Below the pieces are notes generated by a model, which was given only the letters and a program-made list of their open reading frames with translations, did no database searches and had not been told where the DNA came from. A stretch of DNA of 64,000 nt, from the NCBI GenBank assembly GCA_900660155.1, contig CABFPE010000139.1:575355-639354 (forward strand). Reading direction: 5' to 3'. The first letter of the stretch is position 1. Every line of letters starts with the position of its first letter. This DNA comes from Hofstenia miamia. Lineage: Eukaryota; Xenacoelomorpha; Acoela; Hofsteniidae. The translations under genes and the position numbers were made by a program. Of the stretch, positions 46,104 through 56,280 are shown piece after piece.

Positions 46104-46600
46104 TTAGTCCCTGAGTAGCGAACATTTCGACCGTTTCATATGGCAAAGCACAAACATTTTATTCAGCAGTTTATTAGAAACTAAAAAATTCAAACGACAT
46201 AAAATAACTACAAACATCAAAAATCGTCTAATTGCTACCCATGTCTTCACTATCGTGGGCATCAACAGTCTGATCCTCATAAACGGTCTGACTGTCAGCA
46301 CTAAGAGCAATACCACATTATACAATTTGCGCAGTTCATTCAGCCTTTTATGTGGTCTTTGATAAATCATTGATTTCAAAACAATTAGCTGCATTCTTTG
46401 ACTCAAATTCGTCAGTGCGACTCCAGTGTTGGAAAAAAATCTTTGAACAGCAGCCGAGGACACGGATGTTGACAGAAGTTGCTGTGCAGGATGCTAGAAG
46501 AATGCGGGAATTCTACATGCTTTTAACATGCTCAAAATGTCACGTTGTGATGTGGCAGGACGTTTTTCGACGACATGCGGTTCTTGATCTTGCGTTGAAG
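46104..46600 (-). mobile_element. hAT transposase C-terminal fragment
   Basis: On the minus strand the stretch 46104-46463 begins SSAAVQRFFSNTGVALTNLS followed by QRM. This matches the hAT dimerisation motif (S-x-x-VERxFS-x-x-G-x-x-L-T-x-x-R-x-x-M). Upstream text to about 46600 may belong to the same gene in other frames. It is a different family from the element at 41503-43559. It is short and broken. A fortuitous match is possible but unlikely. Confidence 0.55.
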
Positions 46601-46606
46601 CCGGAA

Positions 46607-46608
<2 letters not shown>

Positions 46609-46637
<29 letters not shown>

Positions 46638-46771
46638 NNNNNNNNNNNNNNNNNNNNNNNNNNNNNNNNNNNNNNNNNNNNNNNNNNNNNNNNNNNNNNN
46701 NNNNNNNNNNNNNNNNNNNNNNNNNNNNNNNNNNNNNNNNNNNNNNNNNNNNNNNNNNNNNNNNNNNNNNN

Positions 46772-46803
<32 letters not shown>
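46609..46803. repeat. (TA)n microsatellite with an unresolved 134-N gap
   Basis: TA runs lie on both sides of Ns at 46638-46771, so the gap is most likely more TA repeat whose true length is unknown. Open frames across it are artefacts. Confidence 0.95.
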
Positions 46804-46807
<4 letters not shown>

Positions 46808-46979
46808 CTCGCCTTTTGGCGAAAACAAGTTTCTATACAGTATAATCCACTTATTATGAGTTCTCTTTTTGTTACGAGTAACATTTTCGCCTATCAATAA
46901 AGCCTCATTCGGTTATAGTTATGCATTTAAGTAGCAGTTACGCCCTGTAATCACTGTAGTCAAAATTTAGATATTCCTT

Positions 46980-47105
46980 CCCTTTGACCCACAAATCCCC
47001 ACAGGACCTACAACCTGACTCTATTTAGACCCGCACTACATCGCATGTGGTGTCGTGTGGGTCCGTACGGGGTACGGGTTGTGGGTTGTGGGTCTGGATC
47101 TCTAG
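46980..47105. repeat. CCCAC/GGGT-rich low-complexity repeat, piece 2
   Basis: This is related in wording to 45890-46020. It contains cacaaatccccacaggacc on its left and a tgtgggtccgtacggggta run on its right. Confidence 0.45.
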
Positions 47106-47606
47106 TTGGTGGGGGTAAAAATACCCCAGGCTTACTTTTGATATAGTAATGCTATTATCATGAAGTTTAGCACAAAGGTACCATGGAATAAAAAGTTTTA
47201 AAAAATTCCAAAAATAAGCATTTTTGCTGACTTCAGCATTTTTTGCAAAAAAATTGGTAAAAAAACTAAGAAATGTCTTATGTCAAAATGGTTATTATTT
47301 TTGGGGAACTTTTAGTCTTTTTCTATTCAAAACACAAATTATAAGGTCTAGTATTAATTTAAGCATATTTATTTGTAGTTATTAATGTTGATGTCAGCAT
47401 TTATTATATTTCTATAGTAAAATAAAAGTCACCGTTGACAAAATACTAATAATTCCTTCACAAAAAATGCTTTTGCCGTAAAATTTTTTACAGAATATGT
47501 AAAACTAAATTAAATGCAGTGAAAAGTTTAGCCAACTTTTCAAATTTGATTTAAAAAAGTTATTAATAAATATTCACATGGGGGTAAATTTACCACACCC
47601 TGTGAA
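47106..47606. mobile_element. MITE candidate with GGTAAA..TACCCC inverted ends
   Basis: The left end ggtgggggtaaaaatacccc and the inverted right end ggtgtggtaaatttaccccc agree at most positions, about 500 bp apart. Each end is itself palindromic around the TACCCC core. I see no target duplication and no coding. The superfamily is unknown; piggyBac-like elements have ends of this flavour. Confidence 0.4.
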
Positions 47607-49790
47607 GAATAAGGTTAAAGTATGTTTCGTGTAGATCTGCCCATGCCTAACGATTTTCAAATTTGCTAATAGGCTTGGAGAAGATTCTTTCACAACATGA
47701 AAAACGGTTTTTCCTTTTAAATGGACGCCAGGCGTTTAAGGTTAAGTATACAAATCCGGGCACTACCAATTATAATGCTGTTTCTGTTGGGTCAATTGAC
47801 CCCCTCCCCAATAATAATGCAATTTTACTAAAATAATAGAGTATTAGGTTTTATAAAAAAAGAAACTATTTCACATTCGTAAAAATATGATTGAATTATT
47901 GAATGTTGCGGGTCTATGCCCCCTAACTTGCAAATGCTAGTTACGAGGCTGTTTGGGCATGGGCATCAGAAATATCTTACACACACTATCAAATTCTCGG
48001 CTTTATCCAACACTGATCCAATTTCAAATTATATGACGTCTGTGCTAGTGCCAGCAGTGCTTTTTGAAAAGGGAGTGATTGAAGTTCCATATATCAAATA
48101 CAAAATATTTGTACATATAGAGATACGTTTAGTTTCATCAAAAGTATTGGATTGTTTCTCATAAAAACAAACTAAATACATCATGTATAATTATAATTTA
48201 GAAAAAGAGTATTACTCTTGTTGTTCACACTTTTCCAGGGAGCAGGGCCCGGGATAACATATGACCTATAATTAAACTGAAAAAGTAACGATAACAACGT
48301 GTCCGTTGTAATACTTTGGGTTTAGCGATCTTATTTTGTTGTAAAACTGCATATATCTGTGCATACATATGCTATTTTTTGCGAAATTATATAGCTTCAA
48401 AATATATATGATTATAATTTTGTTTGATAATATAAGTTACAGATAATTGTATATAATTGCATCCCAACAGTTTAAGATCTCCGTTCTAAATCCAAGAAAG
48501 CTGTTTCATTAAGTATATTCATTGCAAATTGAAAAATTTACAACCATATTGAGCATTTTAAAAATATTTTTAGATTCTTAGAAATCTTAAAATATCTTTA
48601 AGGAACTTTAAACAATTAAAGACTTGGAGAGCAATATTAAAAGTATTTTTAAGTCATTATAAAACAGATCAGTGTTTTGAAAACCCATCTAATACTTTAA
48701 AGTATTTTTTACTTAATTTAAAGAAAATGAATGTTTCAAGAACTTTAAAGGATAAACAAGAGAATTATTGGAACTGTAAAAATTTTGTTGGTATCAGTTC
48801 CTTGGATATATATACAATGAATGGTCTGAATTTCAAAGCCAAGTTTTATTACATCTTGTGTTTTAAAAATTAAGGAAATAATTGTAGTTCATTTCTTGAC
48901 ACTGGATATGATAATACAATTACGATTATTATTATTTCTATTTTTAATATTATAATGAAATATAAAATAATGTAGAAATTGAAATAATATATTAACAATA
49001 ACTAATACAATATGATATAATTTATTAGCAAAATATAGATATAATTATATAATTGTTTATCTCCTCGAATTTCGGAAATTAATTGAATGTTGCTATTTAA
49101 AGACTTTTTTTCATGCTACTCTCATTGATAGGAGTTAGAACCCACTTTATCCTTCTGTGTATATGGTAGATCAGATCACAAATATCTTTTAATTATAACG
49201 TTAAGCTCGAAAAGAGCCATATTTGCTGTAAGTCATAGTGTGGATATTAAAGTATGTAACCTAACTTTCAAATGCAAATAGCAATTCATATTGTGGAAGA
49301 TGTTTTAATTTTCTTAAATTTACTAATAACTTTTCTCTGTTAATTGTTTAGTGCGGGGCCCATTGCATTCACCCCCCNCCCCCCCCTTAAAACCGGTACT
49401 GCCAGGGAGAGGAACATTTGACCAATCCACAAACATGAAACGAAAAAATATACTAGAAGAGAATAATAGATGTACACACGTGGTTATTCCAATTCCTATT
49501 CTAAACGAAATAAATGCATTAAAATGTAATTTGAAGTGACGCCCTCCGACGACCAATGAATTTATTTTGCACGCATAGAGATTTTAATATGAACGCTGTG
49601 TGTAATACTTTCAGTGCTATTTGATTTCTCATTCTATTACAGTCTGTCGAGTCTGGAGTTACTTACTTTATTACGTTTCCCAAGATTATAATCGCTCGTT
49701 CTGGAATTTATGGGAAAAATACCTTAGATTACTACATGTTCATTGTTTAAATGTTGCAATAGTCAATACACTCTTGTTTCGTCTTTATAG
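47607..49790. other. Spacer with a GGGTCAATTGACCC palindrome
   Basis: A perfect 14-bp palindrome, gggtcaattgaccc, lies at 47789-47802. This motif is typical of the ends of some piggyBac-like elements, but no partner end is seen. The 82-codon plus-strand frame at 47916-48164 has no motif. A poly-C run with one N lies at 49371-49386. The last 240 bases may hold an upstream intron of the gene at 49791 (a pyrimidine-rich run with ag at 49652 and 49790). Confidence 0.45.
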
Positions 49791-51112
49791 TGCTTAAATT
49801 TTATCTTTCCGATTTAAAACAAGTGGATTTTATTTTACTAGTGATGGCCGAAGCTCCCAATTTTTTGCCAGAAGATTTGGTGAATCTATTATGTAGTGCT
49901 AATGTTACAGATAAAATGCTTTATTACAATGTTGATGTATCAGATAAAGGCTTGAATGTAAATTTGTTTTGGTCATGTGTACCTCCTTCTAATCTTGACT
50001 CTGGACGTCCGCCCCATTCGGTTGATACCTATCAAACAAAAATTGTATCACGTGCGAAGGCCATGACACGATTTGTCAGACGTAATACATTTTCTTCGCG
50101 TTCCTCGCCATCACATGGCCCCAATAGTCCTAACATGTCTCCACTTGGAGGATACGGAGAAGGTACAGTACAGTCCAATGCATCAACATTAAATACCGAG
50201 AAAAGACCACCGAAGCGAATTAAAAAGATGTTTAAGACAGTTAAGCGTAGAATAAGGCCTCACCGTTCCAGTAAATTGGATCTAAATCCTGATTCAACTG
50301 ATAAAAATTCCTCTAGTGGATCTTTAACAGATGAAGAAAATCTCGATATTGAAAACTTACAAGCTGCAGCTTTGCTTGGCGACGTGTTCTCTTCCACTAC
50401 AATCACAAATGGGTACCTAGGAAGCAATAATGCTTCCATTAAAATAAGCGGTAAATTTTATCAGCACCGTTCTGCCAAACAAGAGGAGCATAAGCCAAAT
50501 GATATTTCAGCTTTGTCTGATAAACTTCAAGCACTTAATACTAATTTACCGGTCAATGGGGCTGCATCCCAGCACAGTTCGTCAGGTAGTGAGGAAAGTC
50601 CTGGGATTTCATTTGGATAAGAAGCAGATCTAGTTGTTGACATTGAAAATTGTCAGATGTATACAAACAGATTCTTTATCAATTGTAAAAGAATCTTTAA
50701 ATTTCGTGTTCGCTTCACGACGAAGATGCCAAATGTGTCAACTGCTAGTCTGCTTGAATGATTTGTGTGATTTTTATTTTGTACAGAGAGCAGTGTGAAT
50801 TAGTTTAACTTTTCATGATTATGTAGGTGATTTAAACTTAATTGTGTCATCCGTATTTAGATTTTCGAATTTGTAAAAACAGTTTTGATTTTGTACATAT
50901 CCTTGCTAAACTCTTGTCAATTAACTGATGAATCTCTCAATAGTCTTGCAACTGAAATTCAAACATTCCTAATTTCATATGACTTCCAAAACTGTCATTT
51001 CGCTCATTTTATAGGAGGAATAAACATTTCATCTCAGTTTAATATCACCTTCAATATTGTTGACATTCATTTAAATAATAAAAGGTGTTATTAGTAATTA
51101 ATCTTTAATAAA
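49791..51112 (+). CDS. Probable terminal (or only) exon of an unrecognised host gene, with 3' UTR
   Basis: This is the only credible living gene in the window. An open frame ends with TAA at 50618-50620. The first ATG (49844, context gtgATGg) gives 258 residues. The frame is also open back to an ag at 49789-49790 after a T-rich run, so this could be a last exon that begins at 49791. Residues 1-80 look folded and hydrophobic (FLPEDLVNLLCSANVTDKML, then LFWSCVPPS). Residues 81-115 are Ser/Pro-rich, 120-144 are very basic (PPKRIKKMFKTVKRRIRPHR, a possible nuclear signal), and the rest is Ser/Asn/Glu-rich and disordered. There is no signal peptide. AATAAA signals lie at 51077 and 51107. I do not recognise the family. 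Confidence 0.7.
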
Positions 51113-51405
51113 TTATTTTTTGCTTAGACTTTACAAAGAAATTCAGTGAAATATATAAATCCCTTTAACTATTGTAGTCAATGCTTGAAAACGTAAAAGC
51201 AAAAAGATTTATATAGGTATTGAAATGAATAGTTTCTTTAGCAAACAAATGTTGCGTTTTTTTCAATTATTTCGTTTTAATTGTATTCTAATAGTTGTAG
51301 GTAATCCAGATATTAATGGATTAAGTTGCAACCATTTTAGTTACAATATAATAAAATCTGCCTACAACGTGTTTGGAGAGACATTGTCTCTTGCAATAAC
51401 CGATA
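51113..51405. other. Spacer
   Basis: An AT-rich stretch after the poly(A) signals. A 64-codon frame runs from 51225 with no recognisable motif. Confidence 0.5.
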
Positions 51406-52165
51406 TTGGTTATAACTAGGCCAACCAAAATATTGACCAAAAGCATGTTGAAATTGACCTAACATGCTAAATATTAACTATTTGTTAGCCCAACTAAAAT
51501 AATTTTGAAAAACTGCAAACTAGATTTTATTTGAAAACTGTAAGAAAAATCATAAATATTTACATTCTCAAGTAAAAGTATTTGTTTAGATACAAGCTTT
51601 TTTCATATAAAATTTCGATTGAGAGCCTCTGATCCTGGTTTGCAGCTTCATGTAAATAGCACACAAAACATTAAGTTAGTGTGTCTTAGTATTCCAACAA
51701 ATATCTCCTAATTATATAATTTAGCAAATTGGTTTTAAATGAGAAAAATCTTATTACACATTCTGCTCAAAATCATAATCCCACAATTGCCTAACACAAT
51801 TATATTCCATCATTCTGTTCAATAATCACCAGCAGAGTATTCTTAAATTACTGTCGAAATATTTGAAAATTATGCTGCTCACTGCCATGTTTAGCAAGCA
51901 TGAATTTTAAGTACCTTAGCACAAATTCAAGTGCTAAATTCATAATTTTGACTACTGTTTTAAACAATTAATTAGTAAAATTAACTTAAAAACAGATTAT
52001 TAACTATGTTACCTTAAAACTAAATATTAACTTTCTATTAACATAACTTTTTAATTAAGCTTCACCGAATGACTTAAAATGTAGTTTTACAAAGTTGGGT
52101 AAAATTAGACTTTGTGGTTAAAAATGAACTTTATTAGCTTTTGGTAGGTCTAGTTCATAACCACA
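51406..52165. mobile_element. MITE candidate with about 28-bp imperfect inverted ends
   Basis: The left end ttggttataactaggccaac continues to caaaat. It matches the inverted right end tgtggttatgaactagacct, continuing to accaaaag, with a few mismatches and one indel, about 755 bp apart. The interior is AT-rich and non-coding with many ttaac/gttaa words. No target duplication is clear. Confidence 0.45.
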
Positions 52166-53876
52166 CCTCCATACAAAGAATGTTGCTAGTTACTGAAATA
52201 ATTTTGTACTTGATACTTCATACTCATATTCAAAAACGCTAATTTTTCTTATTGTAATGATCTCTCTATCCTTATTACTTCACTTAATTATCTCGATGAA
52301 TCATGCCAGCAACAAATGTTCCTCCAGATTAGATTTACACTGTGTTTATATCACTTACTGCTATTCTTAATTTTCACTGTTTTCTTATCACAGAAAAGAC
52401 TGAAGAGAATTAAACAAAAACTACATACATTTTAAAATGTTTTTCATTCAAAACTAAATTATCTCCACTTGGCAAGAAGTCGGGTGTTGTGGCTAAAAAA
52501 GAACTTAATGAAAATTATCATTCAAATTTGTTAGCGAACGTCAGTAACACTGGTAACACGAAGAAATACATGGGTGTTCCATAGCAATTCGCCAACCATG
52601 ATTTCATTTCTGAAGTTCACTTTTACCTAATATCCTTTAATTTCTCCGAAATGAGATATATGACTTGTACACTTATATGAATGGATTTGGGTGTAATTTT
52701 TATTTAAGTTAATATATTTACATGTGCAGCGATTGACAAGAAAAACAAAATTATCTCAATTTTGTTTGACACTCAATCAACGCTAACGGCGCTCGTTTCA
52801 ATCGCACAGCAAAGTTAAATATCATTCGAAAGCTTTATTTTCTCAGCTTTAGAAGTAACTATTAATCAATGAAATTTATAATCATTAGACATCGAAATAA
52901 CTTAGCATTCAAATTTATGAAAATCGGACTAATCAAATTTATAAATATCATTTAGCAATGTGTCTAAACATGTTTTAAATTATTGTTTTATTTGTAGGAA
53001 ACCACTGCTGCAACATGTTGTAGTATCTAGCTAATTTCGGTTACATTCGATGCAGATGTCTTCCCTTTAAGGCACATCGCTAAGGTGGAAAAATACTACA
53101 AAGGAAAGTTTTCTGCATCAATACTGGGCAAACTTTGCTGAATGCTACAATGTAACCATTAGAATTTTCTCATATGTAGATGGAACTACAGTGTAATTCT
53201 GGAAAAACATATCTCTAAAAATAAGTGCATGTAATGTTTCTCAAGGTGGTGCTTCCTCAGCACCCCAAACGAAATAGGGTTAACATGAGTGACTTTCTTC
53301 TTCGTAGCATATATTGTATAAATTATGGCGTTGAGAGGGAATGGGAGAATTTTTTAATTTTCCATAAATAACATCGGGAAACGGGTCATATGTTAAGTCA
53401 CGAATCAGTCTCAAAATCGTCGGTTGATTTAGCCTGACATTTCTCTCCAATGAACTACAATTCTATAAATACAATAGACTTTCAAATTGGTAATTTATTA
53501 TTATCACTACAACTGATACTTAACATATGATTACACTATTAGCAATTACTTGATCAGATTTTACATTCACACATTTTCTAAGGTCATAGTAATAGCGATA
53601 TTGAGTAAATAAAACCGAGAAAAGGATGCATTTATTTGCATTACTCGTGGCTACATTTGTTAAGACTTTGCAAACTCTATAAACAAAGGAAAGATTAGTG
53701 CGATAAATTTTAAATTAATGACGATATTTTAAAAAAGAGCAAAGAAAACTCTTGACAAATATGCATAGAAAATGATGCTCATTGGGAGCATCAGGGTTTT
53801 CCTAGTAGTTATAAAACATTACATTATTAGTGATTTTTCTTTGGGTTCAAATGAAACGATAGTACTATTTTTTAGA
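52166..53876. other. Spacer
   Basis: Non-coding, AT-rich. No gene or element is recognised. Confidence 0.5.
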
Positions 53877-54290
53877 CAACTAGTGGCGTTAAGCCTCTTA
53901 AAAATCAAAGCGCTAAAGTTTAAAAGTTTTTGTTAAGTGACGACATGAACAAAGCATAATTCATCTTAAACAACTTCAGAATTACTTAATTTTTTTATGA
54001 TTTCTTGTAAAAAAATTGTAACGCTCATAACTCCCGAACTAATAAAGATATCAAAATCTGAAATATACATTATAATAGAAAGTGTTACCCTTTCACTTAC
54101 GTTTTAAGAACTACTAGAAACATGTCTAAGCTTCAATTCAATAATGTGAAAACATGTTTTCAAAAATCCAAACAAGAACAAATTTTTTTGTATTATTAAT
54201 GAAGTTTCATGAAAAAATTTTTTGCAAAAAGTAGTTTTTAGTGCGCAATCTGGTACGAGCATTCTGTTTGCGGCATTCTCCGAGTAATTT
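53877..54290 (+). repeat. Unnamed dispersed repeat, copy 3, with extended 3' part
   Basis: It starts ctagtggcgttaagcctctt, matching 21376-21530 and 31870-32050, and runs through cgctcataactcccgaacta. The later part (aaaacatgttttcaaaaatc, then ttgcaaaaagtagtttttag) matches 41286-41420. This copy joins the two halves and suggests a single family of at least 400 bp. Confidence 0.6.
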
Positions 54291-54932
54291 TTCTTAAACG
54301 AATATAAGTATTGAAAATGCCAAATAATAAAATATAATTTTGCATATAATCATTCAATCTCAATTTCATTTTGGAATTTTGCAACAGTTGCCATGAGTCA
54401 AAATATTGTGATTTTCAAAAGTATTTCCTTTATTTAAACCTGCAGTTTCAGTTTTTTTCACTTACGCTTCATCTTCATCTCTATACGCAGGCTCTTTTTC
54501 AGAAATATACTGAATTGCTAATCACCTTCTTCAAATCTGAAAGAATATGAGAAAAGTGCTATTTTGGTAAAATATATATTATTTATTTTATAAAAAAATT
54601 TATAGAAGCAATGACAAATTGCAAAAAAACATACCTCTTTTGCTTAGGGTTAACAATTCGCAAGGTATTCGAAAGACTTTATTTAAGTTAAGCTATAGCA
54701 TAATTTAAACACATTCTTGGGATATGTTGGTTCTACATTCTCGATTTTGTAAGAAAAACGGGTCTCTGAATTTGATTGTATCGAATTACGCTAAAATCAA
54801 AGTACTATCAACAAAATACTTCCTTCAGTGGTAATTGTATAATGAAAATTAGAAAATCTAGTATCATTCAATTTGGGAACATCACTAAAATTTACTTATT
54901 TTATTTAAATTCAGACATTACTTTTTTTCTCA
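54291..54932. other. Spacer
   Basis: Non-coding. A 67-codon plus-strand frame at 54776-54979 overlaps the minisatellite and is not called. Confidence 0.5.
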
Positions 54933-55072
54933 GACAATTTAAAATATGTAGCAATCAATTTAAAATAAATGTCAAGTAAATTTAAAAAGTGTCAAGTAAT
55001 TGAAAAGTTAGTGCAAGCCAATTAAAATAATGTGCAAGTAATTTAAGACAAAGTTCATGCAAATTAAAAACT
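54933..55072. repeat. Degenerate minisatellite, about 20-24 bp unit
   Basis: About six or seven units of the form gtcaagtaatttaaaa follow one another: agtaaatttaaaa, agtaattgaaaa, agccaattaaaat, agtaatttaagac, atgcaaattaaaa. The spacing is irregular. Confidence 0.65.
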
Positions 55073-55129
55073 TTATCGAACATTGTAACCTAATTTCGCG
55101 CAACATAGGGCATATACACATTTGAAATA

Positions 55130-56280
55130 CATTTTTCAGGTCCAATTGATATACATTCGAGTCGAACTACTCAAGATAATGTTACAGCAATGACGATGTG
55201 CAGTATTGCAACACAAATCCATCAGTACTACGCATATTCTATGCAGACGACGGTGCGGGTGGAGGAGAGATCCGGGATGTCCTATCATGTGGAAGAAGCT
55301 TCCGAAATGTAGAACCGAAATTCGATTAATTTCCCATGCCCTCGAAAACCGTCCTTCTTGTAAAGCTTGAACACATTGACAAGGCAAAGAGAACACAGAT
55401 GGAGCAAGATACCTAGGGCTTCCTGGTAGCCGACCTTTAGTCTGTCAAACAACTGAAAAACAAAGCGGAAGAATGGTTAAACTTCACTACTAAGGCCTCG
55501 CAAATTGCAGAGACTCAACTTTATACTTTTTATTCGTATTTCACGAAGAGTATTCAATTTAAGTGGTCTTACACACAGAGAGTTACACAGAGTGATTCCG
55601 ACACTTTCAATGCTCTTGAAGATAACATCAGACTAAGATTACTTCCAATGCTTTCGGCAAAGATCTAGACTGTGACCTGCTAGATTTTTGCGACTACCGA
55701 CTAAATTTGGTAGACTTGGGATTAGAGACCCAGTTTTGACTTGTTGGCACGAGTATGATTTCTTTAGCAAGGTTATGCTATGCTACCCCTGAAGAGCTTA
55801 GCTCTGTCATAATCAGACAAGGTATCACTGACCACTGCAGCAAAACAGAAAAATTAATGAAAATTTTTACCAAAAATCATGATAATATCATGAAATCCAG
55901 TTATCAACAGATGCTACAAGAACTGAATGGAGATCAACAGAAAGCCATTCAAACAATAATGTTGCTCTTCCTGCTTATCTCTTTTAATAGCAGACGAGGG
56001 ATTCCACCTCAAAAGAGTTTAGTAATAGCATCCGTTTGAGGTCTGATGTTGAACCTGCTGATATGCACATGACCTGCGTATGCAGCAAATCATTTTCCAT
56101 TGCATATGCACTCTTCTGCACCACTGGTGGTTTTGTTGCAAGGCGTCATAATGAAATGCGTGACATCCGAAGCACTATCCGAAGTTTGTATCGATGAAAG
56201 GAAGGAACCACATCTCACACAAACAAGAACGGATCACCTCTTAGCTGCAGCAAGCCGCTACCTCAAGTAACAGCAATCGT
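55130..56280 (+). mobile_element. Decayed reverse-transcriptase element of uncertain class
   Basis: In plus-strand frames I see FYADDGAGGGEIRDV near 55220-55270, which is an RT active site. Then come PSKTVLLVKLEHIDKAK, FTKSIQFKWSYTQRVTQSD and ALEDNIRLRLLPML. Further on, after a gap in coding, come CVCSKSFSIAYALFC and TTGGFVARRHNEMRDI. From memory this string of motifs is found in a retroelement lineage common in cnidarian and mollusc genomes, but I cannot place its class. It is clearly broken, with several breaks, and old. An open stretch at 55755-56039 falls inside it in another frame and is not a gene. Confidence 0.6.

Noticed and set aside
46352-46897. Frames of 114-150 codons across the N gap
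   Set aside because: They are made of TA repeats (YIYIYI) and undetermined residues.
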